Made by a program: the position numbers and the translations under genes | Assembly (NCBI GenBank): GCA_025201375.1 | Contig: JAIWZP010000020.1 | Coordinates: forward strand, 434,001-498,000 | Direction: 5' to 3' | DNA from: Gongronella butleri | Lineage: Eukaryota; Mucoromycota; Mucoromycetes; Mucorales; Cunninghamellaceae | Length of the DNA: 64,000 bases | The notes under the pieces: generated by a model | Told to the model about the DNA's origin: nothing | Databases searched by the model: none | The model's input: the letters and a program-made list of their open reading frames with translations, nothing else | Shown: in pieces, positions 1 to 12,608 of the stretch | Position numbering within the stretch: position 1 is the first letter of the stretch | How the letters are laid out: each line of letters begins with the position of its first letter

Positions 1-710
1 ATTTTTCTCCGGGAAGAACAAAACAAAAAAATTGAGACACGTGGGTCCAATGCCATTGAGTCTTTCGTACCTGATCCAAGAAGATTATATTGGCCTTATC
101 GTTCCACGCATACTTGTTGTACGTCGTGCCATTGCCCTCTTCATTCACCAAGCAGGGGCTGATCAGAAGTATAAGAAGAATTGGCATCAGACAGCATTGA
201 CGCTTGTTGCGTTCTTTGATTCTTACCCGAGCGACATCCACGCGCCGATCAGTATGCTGGAGCAGCCAGGACTGTACATAAAAATAGGTGATTTAGCAAG
301 TTCATGGCAATTGTTGCTGTATTTTACCCGCCATTCAGCCAAAGCAGCGTAGGCGCAGTCTCCGGCGCATTGCGCGCCTCGTAAAAGAGGAAAAAGTAAT
401 GATCATCTTTTTCAAGGTTGTCAATATAGCCCGAGTACTAACAAAAAAAAAAAAAAAATTGCGCGATGAAGCGCGACGGCAAGCCGGATACATGCGGTTT
501 TTTTTTTTTTTTTTTTACCTGGACACCTTGATCACACGTGTTTGGCTTTTTCAAGCGGACTTGGTGGCTGCCAAAGGAGCTGCTGGACAAGACACGGAAG
601 TCGTTGGCGCTGTGCGTCGGCTGAAGGACATGCTGCTGCCAGTCTTGGGCAGTGACAAGGGACGCGGCTAGTGTCACCAGACCCGTGACAAAAAACTTGG
701 AGAAAAACAT
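1..710 (-). CDS. Serine carboxypeptidase (peptidase S10), 5' part; continues past the left edge
   Basis: A secreted or vacuolar serine carboxypeptidase that removes C-terminal residues from peptides. The exons are 710-519, 437-328, 271-227 and 158-71, and a further intron opens at 70 and runs out of the window. About 145 residues are encoded here. Residues 1-22 form a hydrophobic signal peptide ending near VTAQ. The family landmarks follow in order: CDQGV, YSGYI, FYEARN, WLNGGPGCSS (residues 97-106, split by an intron within the GG pair) and PCLVNEEGN...IIFLDQ. The catalytic Ser (GESYGG), Asp and His lie outside the window. The ATG at 710 was chosen because the frame upstream has no other ATG before a stop. 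Intron 1 starts with GT followed by about 18 A. Family assignment is firm; vacuolar (carboxypeptidase Y-like) versus secreted cannot be decided. Confidence 0.9.
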
Positions 711-734
711 GAAAAGGAAAAGAGAGGCATTCAC

Positions 735-1553
735 TCTGGCGCCAGAAAATGTAATATAAAGTTATGACCAGCCATTGCCTGCGTCACCCCTCTGAATGGT
801 ATACCTGGAATATGTGGACACTCACGAACTTGAATAATCAGCTAAGCTCTGTGTCACTATTGATGTGTGTCACATGTGACACACGAATATGCAAGCTCAT
901 CATGTCTCCATGACCACAAGATCCAGGAGAAGGGCGAAAAAAAAAAGGATGGCGGGGATATGATAGCAAATATGGCGTTTTCTGGTTCTTAATAAAAGTA
1001 ATGCGCATCTCCAACGAGGCATCCAATGTGCAAAGTTTCAATCGATTTAAAATTGACAATTTTGAATGTTATGTTTTTTTTTACGATTTTCGTCTTCAAT
1101 TTATATCCAAGTAATCCGAAATTGCGATGAAACCCAATGGTGACGGAAATGCGCATCTTTTGGTCAAAACCAAATTGCTCTATCTTTATTCTACGTGAGA
1201 CTACAGGTGTTTGAAAATTTGGGTGGCAGCCATGTCAAGGCAAAACGATCGACAACTCTGAATTTTTAACCACATGCAGATGCACTAGTGTAATGACGAA
1301 TGTATGAATTTCGGGCGATTTGAGTCGCTTGCTGTCGAGAAATCAGCTATTTTAAAAATGGAGTAAAACAGCAATTACGCGTCACAAACGCGCTCGTTTT
1401 GGCTGAAATCATTTCCATCCGGGAGCCACGAAGAAAGGTTAGAAATGCAGCGAAAAAACACTGATTGTTGTTATGCTCAGTTTCGAGATATTCGCATTTT
1501 AAACTTTTTTATGGGTTTTTGCTGTGAGCTTCCGCACAAGGCGACATGTGTAC

Positions 1554-1586
<33 letters not shown>

Positions 1587-1906
1587 CGAATTTTAAACGT
1601 GCCAAGCAGCTCGGCAACGATATTTCACTGGGGGAGATACAACAGATACACCTTGGGTTGATTAGAAAACAGAGGTAAAAAAAAAAAAAACACGAAAACA
1701 TCAAGCTTCAAGCAATTTGCTTAATGAAGTCTCCAAATCTCTTTTGCAAATGCACGAAGTCGTATTCAGTCAAATGACACGGCTTGGGGCAAATCCAACC
1801 CCGCAAGAGGGGGGGGGGAAAAATGGGCATTCATTTCAAGCCGCGCCTTTTTTTTTTTTTTTCTTGCTCTTTTCTTCCCTGTTGATCTACCTAGCTCTTT
1901 TTACCA
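735..1906. other. Intergenic region between divergent genes
   Basis: This spacer separates the carboxypeptidase (-) from the LRR gene (+), so it should carry both promoters. It is AT-rich, has a 30-T run at 1555-1584 and a T-rich stretch just before the LRR start at 1849-1862. I see no convincing coding exon. Short open frames across it are low-complexity or lack homology cues. Confidence 0.6.
1555..1584. repeat. Poly-T tract (30 T)
   Basis: An uninterrupted homopolymer in the spacer upstream of the LRR gene. Such tracts recur throughout the window, in spacers and introns. Confidence 0.95.
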
Positions 1907-3717
1907 ATGAAGCTCGATTACGACACGCTCGGGCAGTTTTACGATTCTCTGGATAGCGTCAAGGAGATCAAGGTGCGCGACAAGGGCGTGAATCGCTTGG
2001 ACGATATCTCGGCGTGCCTCGCGCTGCGCAAGCTCGACCTCGCGAACAATTTTCTCAACAACAAGTCGTGCAACTTGAATGGCCTGACGAACCTGACGAT
2101 GCTCAATGTGTCCAACAATGCGTTTGAATCATTTGCTGGCATGGAAACACTCACGAACCTCAATGGTATGGTTTGGTGCATAAAAAAAAAACCGTGGAAA
2201 AACAAAAAAGGCTCATTTTTTCTTTTTGCTTCCCTTGCATTCTTTAGTGCTGTCCATGAGCCACAATCAGCTCAAGGCGCTGTCATCGGAAATCGCTTCG
2301 CTCACGAATCTCAAGGCGCTGATCCTCGGCAACAATCAGATCAAAAAGGTCAAGCATTTGAGCCACCTGACGGAGCTCAATACCTTGGGTAAAGCGATCA
2401 GCGGGACGCGCTTTGTCGCGTGCCACGACGCGCAATTGGAAGGAGGGGCGTGTTTTTTGGGGGGGATGTGGAATTGCGCAGCATTCTCACACATTTTTGT
2501 TGCATTTTGATCCCTAGTGCTCTCGCACAATCATATTCGCACGCTGCCGTCGCTGCACGCATTGACCAAGCTGGCCAAGCTGTCCGTGTCACACAACATG
2601 CTCACCGAGCTACCTGAATTGTCGGCGCAAAACGCGTCGCTCAAAGAATTACGCGTGAACGACAACAAAATCACCACGATACCCGCCGCTCTGCGCAAGT
2701 GTCAGCTGCTTGAGACCCTGGATCTTGGCAACAATGAGATTGAGAACTGGAGGTACGTGTCCTCATTTTTTGGTCTCTAAAGAGTGGCTGCTTTTTATTC
2801 AAAAGTTTGTGTTTTTACTCATCTTTTTGCTTTTTAGCCAAATTGCATCGCTGGGGTCGCTGAACGCGCTGCACAATTTGAACCTAAAGGGCAATCCGCT
2901 TGCGGCGCGTGACGATTACAAGGAGAAGATCATGGCGCTGGTGCCCTCGCTGCGGATTTTGGACGGTGTGCGCTTTGACGCCAAGTTTTTGGAGCGCAAG
3001 CAGAAGCAGGCGGCGAATTTCAAGCTGATGGAGAAGAAGGAGCGGCTAAAGCGCGAAAAGGACGCGCCCGTCGACAAAAAGGAGGCCAAGCCGCGGCACA
3101 AAAAGGTGATCAAGCAAGAGCGGCTCAAACAGCAGCAAAAGCAGGAGCGCGTCGAGGAGCGCGAGCGTGTTGCCGAGGATGCGAAGCGCAAGCGCCAAGA
3201 GGAGGTGGACGAGCGCAAACGCAAGAAAAAGAAGGCAGACACGTTCTTTACCGCGCCAGAAGAGGAGAAAATGGACGTCGACATTGACAATGCCACGCCA
3301 CAGACCGCGTCCATGGCCACCGTGGCCACAGACAAACCCGCACCGGCGACCACGAAAAAGACGAAAAAGAAGAAACTCGACAAAAAGGCACGTTCCGCCG
3401 CGCAAGCTGCCGAAAAGGATACGGACACGCTCAGTGCCGCGACAGACGCGTCCAGTAAGCCGCCTGCCGCCAAAAAGCCCGCCAAAACGAGCACCATCGA
3501 TAAGGAAACATCCGCGACGACGCAAGCTCCGCCTGTGGCCGTCGCGGCCACCGCGGTGCCCGAGCGAAGCGGCGTATTGTCGGTCATTGACAAGACCAAA
3601 AAGGCCAAGAAGAAAGCCGACGCCTCTGACGTCGTCGCCACACTGCAAAAGCTCAAGGAAAACGACGAACAAACCTCGTCTTCCACGACCGGCTTGGGCG
3701 CAGATGCATGGGATTAG
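1907..3717 (+). CDS. Leucine-rich repeat protein with a long Lys/Glu-rich tail
   Basis: The exons 1907-2165, 2248-2388, 2518-2752 and 2838-3717 give 504 residues. Residues from about 20 to 275 hold consecutive LRRs of the LxxLxLxxN type (for example LRKLDLANNFL, LKALILGNNQI, LETLDLGNNEI), closed by an LRR-cap-like segment ending LRILDG. From about residue 290 the protein is a charged, probably helical Lys/Glu/Arg-rich region, then an Ala/Lys/Thr-rich tail ending GLGADAWD. The LRR arc should be a protein-binding surface, and the basic tail suggests a nuclear or nucleolar location; both are inferences. It resembles SDS22/LRRC-type proteins in the repeats only. I do not recognise the specific orthologue. 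The start is the first ATG after a T-rich leader. Confidence 0.85.
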
Positions 3718-4764
3718 GCCCTTTTTCTTGGTTTTTCTTGCATTTTCCTCCCCTCCCTTTCCCCACCCCCTTCCAATCTCATGGCCCTGCCGTGCGGTAG
3801 GCTCACCTTGCATCAATTCACATACTCACACACACGCTCGCCATCTTTTGCATCCGGCGGCGACATGAACAATTAAAATCTTGATTTAGCCCGTTTCCCC
3901 TGGGAGCCCAAATTGATTGATGTTGCAACAAAAAATCACATGGAAGAGCCAATTTTGCACCATCAGAGTAGCGAGCGGGGCAGCCCCGCAGGGTGTGGTG
4001 CAACGAGGACACCACGTTTTTTTTATTTTTTTCATTGGGGTAAGGTCCTTTTTGCGCGGAGATGCAAAATCAGTGCGGCACAAAAAAATGACATCTTGGA
4101 TGGGGAAATTGTGCGCTCAAGCCGCCTATTTTACGACGACGGTGCGCGCACTGTTGCCAAAGGAAGGGCCAAGCTCTTGGTTTTTTTTTCTCGTTTTTAC
4201 GGCCCCCTCTCTTTTTTTTTTACACTGAATTTCGCCATGAGACTCATAGATGCTTGCCATTGGCGTCCATGGATGCTGTCTGTAGACCATGGGAGAGCCA
4301 GAAGCGTGTCAATTTTTTTTTTTTTTTTTTACATTTTTGCAGAAAACCTTATTTGCGTGCGTACGCGCTGTCATCTGACACGGTCGCTCTCCCATCAGGG
4401 CTTGGTGTTGCACGATAGCCTCATGCTATCTGTTTGCCACTGGGATTTTCATGACGGCCAATTGATAAAAACAGAGAATTGGCCAGCAAAATGGGAGAAT
4501 AGACGGGGAACAATGAGACCACGCCTTTGGAAAAGCAATTGGGGACCGGGGCAAGGCAAAACGAGGGCGCCGAGAGAGAGGGCGGCCTGACAAATAGAGC
4601 GAATTTTCAAACTGCTCCTATTTCTTTTCCTTCCTTCTTCCTTTTTCATACTTTTTTTTTGCCACCCCCTTTGCAGAAGCGGCTGCCTTTTGCTCTTTTG
4701 CTTTTGCTTTCCCTCGCCTCCTCGCGCCTCGCACAACCACATACAAACACACACACACACACAC
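3718..4764. other. Spacer between LRR gene and PIS gene
   Basis: It holds the 3' region of the LRR gene and the promoter of the phosphatidylinositol synthase gene. Several T runs and a (CA)n microsatellite just before the PIS start are visible. No supported gene. Confidence 0.5.
4747..4764. repeat. (CA)n microsatellite in the PIS 5' leader
   Basis: An uninterrupted CA dinucleotide run ends directly at the ATG of the PIS gene at 4765, so it probably lies in the 5' UTR. A GT-rich run also lies inside the third intron of the same gene, near 5241-5258. Confidence 0.85.
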
Positions 4765-6092
4765 ATGGCCAGCACAAACCATATCTCGGAAAAGCCGCGC
4801 GTAAAGCAGGAAAACGTCTTTTTGTTTGTTCCGAATCTTATTGGTAAGAAGGAGAAAGATGCACAACGACGATAGATTGCGCAAAAGGGCGTCTATTGAC
4901 CCTGTCTTTCTTTTATACTAGGCTACACGCGTATTATCCTGGCGTCCATGTCTCTGTATTATATGCCAATTCACCCAAAGACCTGTGTTGTCCTTTATTG
5001 TATTTCTTGTCTTCTTGACGCCGTGGACGGCAATGCCGCTCGCTACTTCAATCAATGTAAAATGGAAGCTGGGCCATTGTGGACCTCAGGAGGCATACAT
5101 GGTCCCGAAAAAAAAAAGGTGGTCTGACTAGAAATCTCTTTTTTTTTTCTTTTTGTTGCGCTTTAGGCAGTCGATTTGGCGCGGTGCTGGATATGGTGAC
5201 AGACAGGTAACGTTTCTCCCTGAATTGTGTGGGGCAAGTGGATGTGTGTGTGTGTGTGTTTGCGGATGGGCTCATGCGCTTTTTTTTTTTTTTTACAAGA
5301 TGTACCACCACGTGCTTGCTATGCTTCCTGTCCATCCAATTTCCTCGATGGACCATTGTCTTCCAATTCCTCATTTCGCTCGACTTTTCCTCGCATTACA
5401 TGCACATGTACAGGTAAGATGATCAAGAACGGGGCGCCCTGGGAGCGTGTTTTTGTGCTGACAATCTGCTTTTTTTTGCGCAGCTCCATGACCGAGGGCT
5501 CATCCAGCCACAAGAAGATTGCCGAGGGTGGGAGCTGGTTCCTTCGCCTTTACTACACCAACAATGTAAGCCATTGGGCTTGGTCGGTGTATGGAAAACG
5601 CGAAGAAGGGCGTTTTTTTTTTTTTTTTTTTTACTGCGTGTCACGCGGCGGCCTGAGCGAGTGTAGAGCGCGTGCGCGAATGTAGAGACTTGGACAGGGC
5701 TGTGAAAAAGTGGGACAACAACGAAACAGGGGGCATCATTGACACCCATTTTTTTTCTTTTTTTTAAAGATCGTCTTGTTTTTGATGTGTGCCGGCAATG
5801 AGCTGTTCTTTGTCCTTTTATACGTCCTGAGCGTGGCCAACATCTCGTGGCCCTTGCACAGTAAGTTTTGGATGTTGCTGAACGCGTCGATCGCGTGTCG
5901 TGGTCGCTCATTTCTCGTTTTCTGTTCTTTTTTTTTGCGTCAGGCTTGTGGTGGGTGGCGCTTGGCGTGTCTGGAGTGATTTGCTTTGCCAAGCAATTCA
6001 TCAACGTGGTTCAAATTGTCAATGCAAGCCGCGTCTTGGCCGCCATGGATCTGGCCGATCGCATGAAAATGGCCAATGGCAAGGCCGCCTAA
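4765..6092 (+). CDS. PIS1: CDP-diacylglycerol-inositol 3-phosphatidyltransferase (phosphatidylinositol synthase)
   Basis: An integral ER membrane enzyme that joins CDP-diacylglycerol and myo-inositol to make phosphatidylinositol and CMP. Seven exons (4765-4843, 4922-5056, 5167-5206, 5300-5413, 5484-5565, 5770-5860, 5944-6092) encode 229 residues, the usual size for the family. The complete CDP-alcohol phosphotransferase signature is present: D62-G63-x2-A66-R67-x8-G76-x3-D80-x3-D84. It is assembled across two introns, which supports the model. SSHYMHMYR and the SSSHKKI segment downstream also match the fungal PIS pattern. Several hydrophobic segments follow. The third exon is only 40 nt. The start ATG lies just after the CA microsatellite. 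Confidence 0.95.
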
Positions 6093-6644
6093 GTTTAAGA
6101 GCCAGTTTTTTCTTTCTTTTTTTGTCTCTCCAAACCCACCCAATTCACCAATGTAATAGATCCCTCGAATGGACGCGTGCATCCGTGTCTCTTTTTCCTC
6201 TGTTTTAGGTTCCCCCCAATGCCTTTTTACCCCTCTTCCCTCACTTTTTTTTTCGTGCACCATTTGGCCTCTTGTCTCTCTTCCCCTCCCCCCATCACCA
6301 CCTGTTTTTTGTTTATGCATTTGCATCAGGATGAAATCATGACAATTATAAAAAAAAAATGAAACAGAAACAATACGATACGAAAGAGGTGCTTTTTTTT
6401 GCGTGATTCGCGACTCGTGTCGCTTGGGCTGTGCTATTGGCACAAAACCTTTTTATTGTACCAGAATTATGAGAGATATCCATGAAAAAAAAAAAAAAAA
6501 AAAAGACTAGAGAGGACAAAAGGGATGGAAATGGAGCATGGCCCTTGGGGAATAAAAACAACAATATAAAGAAGAAAAAAAGCATATAAAAAAAAAAAAA
6601 GAGAGAGAGAGAGAGAAAAAAGCGCGAACTTTTTTTTTTTTTCT
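6093..6644. other. Convergent 3' spacer between PIS and the HSF-type gene
   Basis: It contains the 3' ends of two convergent genes, with poly-T and poly-A runs (for example near 6484-6504) and a short GA run. No supported gene. Confidence 0.5.
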
Positions 6645-8732
6645 TCATTGGCCAGCACCGCGTTCTAGATGATCGATACGCTGGCGCTGGATGGCCAATT
6701 GGTTCTTTGCCTCTGTGATTTCCATATGAAATGCGCGTCGCATGTGTGCCATTTCCTGCTGTAATCTTAGCACGGTGAGTTGCAGGTCACGATCGTGCAG
6801 CACTGCCTGCTGGTGTGTCTGTTGTGTCTGTGTCTGCATTTGCGGGGGCGGGGGCATCATGGCCATGGACGACGATGGCGACGTTGTCGACATGCTGGGA
6901 CCTACAGCAGCCGCTGCGGCGGCGACGGCTCCAATGGCCATGTCCTTGAGCGACGCGGTGGGTGGTGATGGATGATTGTGTTGTGTGCGTGGTCGTGGCA
7001 GCTGATGCGGGCGAACGGACGCGTCGTGCGCGTGCAATGCGGCAAAAGACACGTAATCCGGCGTAGAAATCAAATGAGACGGCGAAGTTGATTGATGTTG
7101 CTGTTGTTGTTGCTGTGTTGAGTGTGTTGGAGGGCGACGGTCTCGATCCAAGGACATACTAGGATGCATCATGGCCAAATCCAGGTCGTGCAGCGACGAT
7201 GACACGGCAGGCAGCAATGGCAGACGCGAATGGTTGGCATTTGCATGCACCGTCGATGTTGACAGCATTTGATCATCATCATCCAAATCCGAGTCGTCGA
7301 GCGACAGCGTGGGTGGTGGCAAAGCAGACGATGACGACGATGATGCCATGGCATGCACAGACGACGACGACGACGATCCCGACGCGCCTGTACTATTGAG
7401 GGTGCGCGAAGAAGGCGACCGTTTCCTTCGCGAATACCGTGGCGCCTTGCGCCGGATCAAGTGGAACAAATCTTGCCTCCCAGGCCGGAAATACGTATGA
7501 TACCACCGGCAGCTGCCCTTTTCCTTGCTATCCTTGGATTTGCGAGCATCCGTGTCGCGCTGGAATCCGTAAATCTATTCAAAGAAAAAAAAGTTGTCAA
7601 TGACTGCAAAAGGGGCAACATTCAAAAAAAAAAAAAAAAAAAAAAAAGGCGCCAACGGCCAAAAAACAAAAAAACTTTAAAAAAAAAGTGACAGCTTACA
7701 TTGAGCTGACGCACAAAGGAGGCAAACTTGCAGTGTTTGAAAAGTTTGGGCAACACAGTCTCGGTGAACTCTAATAAAAAGGGAGTGATCAGCAACGCGC
7801 GCCTTTTTTTTTAAGAAAAGGGGGGAGGCTTACTGGGTATGCAGTCGATAATAAACATGTCCTTGCCGTCGTGCTTGCACCAATGCGCATATTTTTCTCC
7901 ATTGTCTGCCGCCTCGAGACTCCTATAGATAAAAGGAAAAACGAAAAAACGCGTCAATTCGCGCTCCATCGCTCCTCCCTGGCCCCCTTTTTTGATCCTT
8001 TTTCGTGCCACGGACTTACTCATAGAGCTTGCAAACAAAGCCAGCGACGCCGCGCTCTTGGTATGATGCAGCACGGTCATCGATAAGCGGCTGACTTGAT
8101 TGCAAAAGTGGCTGAGACGTCGTGGATGAAGACGACGCGTTCAGCGTGTACCGCGGATCGTGCGGCGAGAACCAATCGGACGCGGAGCCAAGTGTGGAAG
8201 GTGTTTCGGGCGACGATAGCACGGGCATCTGTGTCAATGGCATGGCCACGGCGGTGGTCAAGCAATGTGGCTGGTTTTGCGTCTGTTGTTGCTGCTGATG
8301 AGGATGACGTTGGTGTGCCGCATGGTGCGAAGGATGATGGTGCGCTACATGATGAGAATGACGCGGTGGCACATGCATTAGGGGCGCGTCTGACGCGGTT
8401 GTGGTGGATGTGGATGTGGATGTGGACGTTGGCAGCGGCGACCATGCATGGAGCGACGACAGACCGCCAACACCAGTAGGGTACGTGTGATTGGTATCAA
8501 TGATGGTTGTTGTGGTGACGGCGGCATGATGCGTGCGGCCTTGCAGTGCAGCCGGTGCATCTTGATCTAAAAAAGTCATGACCGATGCAGGTTCGTTGCC
8601 ATGGCTGCTGCTGTCGCGCAAATAGTCTTGCGACGATGATGCCGCATTGGGACTCGTTGCAAAATAGAGACTGTTTTGACTGGATTCAGCATTGGTCGTC
8701 GCGGTGGCGCCGACATAATCGTGGTAATTCAT
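6645..8732 (-). CDS. HSF-type DNA-binding transcription factor
   Basis: A nuclear transcription factor of the heat-shock-factor fold family. The exons 8732-8020, 7922-7834, 7770-7700 and 7574-6645 give 600 residues. Residues 1-230 are low-complexity (Ser/Thr/His/Gln-rich). The HSF domain runs from about 230 to 330: GFVCKLYE, then the recognition helix FASFVRQLN (283-291), IYGFQR (292-297), CRWYHTYFRPGR and LFHLIRRK. The C-terminal half is Ser/Gln/Pro-rich with a Gln run and ends in a predicted coiled coil (about 560-600). The domain sits centrally, unlike classic HSF1, where it is near the N-terminus. The wing sequence is not that of canonical HSF1, so a fungal paralogue (Sfl1/Mga1/Skn7-like group) is as likely as a true heat-shock factor. 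An in-frame pyrimidine-rich extension upstream of 8732 was judged 5' UTR. Confidence 0.88.
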
Positions 8733-9294
8733 CAAAATCGACAAGTAAAAAAAAGAAAAAAAAAGGACGAGAGCGAACCGGGGATTTGTTGCTGGAAAGA
8801 CCGCAAAATTGAGCAAATGAAGCGAGAATAAAACAGAAAAAAAAGGGCAAGGGCTGGGTGCGACGCGGTCAAATGATGGGGAAAAAACGCGCAAACGTAT
8901 TGGGAGCTAAGAAACAAATCAAATCAAATGCAATGCAATGGAGAGGGAGGAGGAAGAGACGCACGGGTGCTTGCCCAAGAAATAAAAAATACAAAAGAGA
9001 AAGGAAGAGAGAGAGAGAGAGAGAGAAACAGAGGGAAGGGGGGGAAAAAAGGCCAGATATCAAAAAAGGATGTGTTTTGGTTTTCCGGGCTGATACACAC
9101 ACGCACAGTACGCAACACACAGATCGCGAAATAGGGGGAAGCCTACGTGCTGTGTGTGAATGGGGCAGACAGAGGCCAAAAGAGAGAGAGAGAGAGCGGG
9201 CAATGCTGCGTGGCAGATGATAGGGCCCGAAAGAGAGAGCAGCAATGGAGAGGATGGGCGTGTGAGCGAATCAGGCGCGCAAAAAAAAAAAAAA

Positions 9295-9302
<8 letters not shown>

Positions 9303-9325
<23 letters not shown>
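9303..9325. repeat. (GA)n microsatellite
   Basis: A pure GA dinucleotide run directly follows a 20+ nt A tract. Two shorter GA runs lie upstream at about 9007-9027 and 9181-9197. Confidence 0.9.
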
Positions 9326-9653
9326 CAAACAAACAACAATTGACGTTTGGGAGCAAAGCACAAAAAAATTAAGGATGCAACCTATTTTTCCTTCTTCTTT
9401 TCTCCCCCCTTTTTTTTTATGGCCCTGCAAATTGGGAGCTTTGGCCGTCAAAAAAAAAAAAAAGATGAAAGAAGGGGGGACGAAATTGCTGAGGTGCCAA
9501 ACCGTCGGGTTAAAAAGGGCCGCGCACTTGCCCTATGCCATTCAAAGGGAGATTTTGCAAGGGGGAGGTTAAAAAACCTGTTCAAGCAACAAAATAAGGG
9601 GCGCGTGAGAGTGACAGTCAAAAACAGCCAATGCTCATGGACCCACATTGCGC

Positions 9654-9684
<31 letters not shown>

Positions 9685-10038
9685 AAAAAAGAAGCGTGCC
9701 GATGAAAAAGGGCAATTGCGGAAGAGGGGGGCGTGCAGCGCGGCCCGCCATGGACTTTTTCTCCTTCAAGTCTTGACGTTACCTTGGTCTTTTTGTGGAG
9801 GTATGTGAATATGTGATGCCCCAGGCACAAGCTTTTTGGGTACTTTTTGTTTTTGCGTGACGCAGGAACGTTTGGCCAAGACGTTTTGTTACACAATCCT
9901 TTTTTTTCGGTATCGAGATCGATTGCGTGCGGGGCGAATATCCGCGACATTGGAACCGTGGATCCCCTCCGCCACACGAGACCTGACTGTTTTCAGCAAG
10001 TGCGAACGGACTTGCAGCTAATTGACGTCGCATCGTCA

Positions 10039-10042
<4 letters not shown>

Positions 10043-10078
<36 letters not shown>
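10043..10078. repeat. Poly-A tract (36 A)
   Basis: An uninterrupted A run in the spacer downstream of the P5B ATPase gene. Tracts of similar length lie inside that gene's introns at 12569-12606 and 13257-13289. Confidence 0.95.
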
Positions 10079-10081
<3 letters not shown>

Positions 10082-10509
10082 CATTCCGCCGTGCGCAAGG
10101 CCAATGCAAAGGCACCTCTGGTTAAACGACAGGGGGTTGGGTGGGAAGGGGGAAAGCAATTGACGTGAGGAAATAATGAGGATGCGGAGCTTTGCTTGCC
10201 GGAGCGGGGGGAGGTTTAATTATTTTTCTCAGCGCAAAGGACCGGTGGAACGGGAACACGGAACGCATTAGGATTGAATTCACATCGTGCGCTCAGATTT
10301 CAGGGCGGCGAGTGAGGGAGAGTGCACATGCATGACCATTTTACAGCCAAGAAACGTCTGGAACCATCAAAAATAAAATATAAAAAAACAAGGGGTAATA
10401 AAAAAACATCACTTTCTTTTATTCTGAGTGTCATTGACAAGGAGGAGAAGACGAGAAGGTGAAAAGGGGATTTATGATAGGAGCAAGAAGATAAACAGAA
10501 GGGGACGTG

Positions 10510-12567
10510 TCATAAGCCCATCTGATCGGCAATTTGTTCGTACAGCTTTTGACGACGCGAGGTATCTATAGGGTGATATTCTACGGTGCTGCCGCGACGT
10601 GCATTGGATGCATTGGCCTTGCCACCGTGTCGACGACGTGCTTGCCACCGCCGGTGTCGTTCCATCAGCGCGTCGGTGGCGCTCAAAACGTAGCCAAACA
10701 CGATCTTTTCACCAAACAAGCACAAGGCAAAGTTGGCCAAGGCCAAAAAGACAAGGAACGCACGGAATGAAAACGGCAGAGGCTTCAGCTCGAGCAGATC
10801 CATGAAAAAGGCCGACGGCCAAAGCACTGTCCATGTCGTAAAAGTGCAAAGCACCAGCACAGTGATCATAAAACGCCCTAGACACGAAAAACGAATGCAT
10901 GAGATGATGTGATGGCCATTTGATTTATATCTGTTTGAGCTCTTTTTGCTCTTGTGTGTGTGTGCGTTCTTTGTTTCTGTTTGGCACGCAGCTGCTTGCA
11001 TTTTCTGATGCTTTCTAATTTTTGCTTTGTTTCAATTTACCATTTGTCCACAAGGGCTGGCGGTATGGAGGGCCTACACTAAAGACGACAGCAACAAGAA
11101 TGTACTGGAAGCTAGAAACGAGAAACAAGACGGTGTTCTCGAAACATGCAATGTTTTCCCCATCAGGGTCAAACTCTGGAGGTTCATACCTAAGATCACC
11201 AGAATTGGGATCATCCGTCAGTTACTTCCGCTCCTTTTTTTTTCAATTGTCCACCTTTTATCATCACAATTAAGGCGCGCGCACGCGCTCACATTCGCAA
11301 GGGAAAAAAAAAAGGGGATCGGCAGCGTAATGGTGTCACAGTGCGCTCGTTTTTTTTTTTTTTTCACTGACCCGATGAACTGTGCCTCCTTATTTTTCTC
11401 TCCCACCCAACCACCACCTCCCCCTTTTTTTTTTTTTACCATGACTGTTGGTGCGTCAACCAATAGGCTAGGAATTGAAAACCAGAATTGATGATGATGT
11501 TGCCAAACAGCGAAATCAGCACCTTTTTCGATACGAGGCTGGCTGTTGGCTGCTGATAGTATAAGTGTGGCCAGGCGTCCGTGTAACCCACTATACAACA
11601 CGGGTGGATAAACGGCTCGTTGAAGCGACATGCGCTCGTGTTTTTTTCTTTTTTTGTTTAGGTCCTTACTGTAGACGGCAATGGGCAAAATCAAAAACAG
11701 GTCAATGTAAAGGAATTGAAAGTCGCCCAGGTTGCTGCCAAAGGCATACAGCAGCGTCACAGACGTGAATTGGATCAAGCTATACAATGCCATGTATTTG
11801 AAACAGCTGAAACTGGTGACCAGGGCAGCACGACCTTGTCTAATTGCGGCAAATTGTGTCAAATGTGAGCCTTTTGGCTTGCTTTTTGTTTGTTTTTTTT
11901 TTTGGCTTGCCCGTTCTTACTTTATGACGTCGATCACGCATTCAATGTCCATGGTATTGCTTGTGAATGGCGCGGCAACGGATGCCTCGGCCTCAGACAA
12001 GGAGATGCCAATGTCGCCGGCCTTTAGAGCGCCACAATCATTGGCGCCATCACCACAAAAGCCGACGCAATACCCAATCTCCTGCAATGCCATGACCAGC
12101 TCTTGCTTTTCGTCGGGTGACATGCGCGCGTAAATCGCGCCCTTGATCAACATGCGGCCCATCAAATCAGCTGATCCATGGTCAATCATCCAGCGGAACG
12201 CCTCGCCCGTCACCGCGACGTAGTACTGCGAGTGCGCGCCAAACGGATGCTCAAAATAGCGCTCGTGGGAACGCGATGGCTTGCAGCAATAGTAAAAAAA
12301 TAAATAAATAAAAAAATAAAGTAAAAAATGAGCCTTGATGATCTTGCCAAACACGTCGTCCGCCCCATCTTTTTTTTTTTTACCAAAAGCGTCGTCGCGT
12401 CGAGCAGTTGTCCCTCGGTGATGACACTTTCCCACGCAAGCTCCGAATCAGGCTCAGTCGATGCACCGCGGATGAACTTTGGGACGTAAATCTCAGCTTG
12501 TTGCTCAATCAGACCGCATTCCCTGGACACGCTGATGGCCGTCAGCACATTGTCGCCTAAATCACGC

Positions 12568-12608
<41 letters not shown>

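Larger units (their letters stand above)
8733..10509. other. Long purine-rich spacer, no supported gene
   Basis: About 1.8 kb between the 5' end of the HSF-type gene and the 3' end of the P5B ATPase, both on the minus strand. It contains GA microsatellites near 9007-9027, 9181-9197 and 9303-9325, and A runs near 9652-9680 and 10043-10078. Frames in it are simple-sequence translations. The purine bias lies on the plus strand, i.e. a pyrimidine-rich leader for the HSF-type gene. Confidence 0.5.

Noticed and set aside
32..352. Plus-strand frame of 106 codons
   Set aside because: It lies antisense to the carboxypeptidase exons, whose minus-strand reading gives family motifs.
2916..3816. Minus-strand frames of 256 codons across the LRR gene
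   Set aside because: Antisense shadows of the Lys-rich LRR tail, giving Ser/Phe- or Leu-rich low-complexity products.
8733..9572. Several frames rich in Glu/Arg/Lys in the purine-rich spacer
   Set aside because: Direct translations of GA and A repeats.
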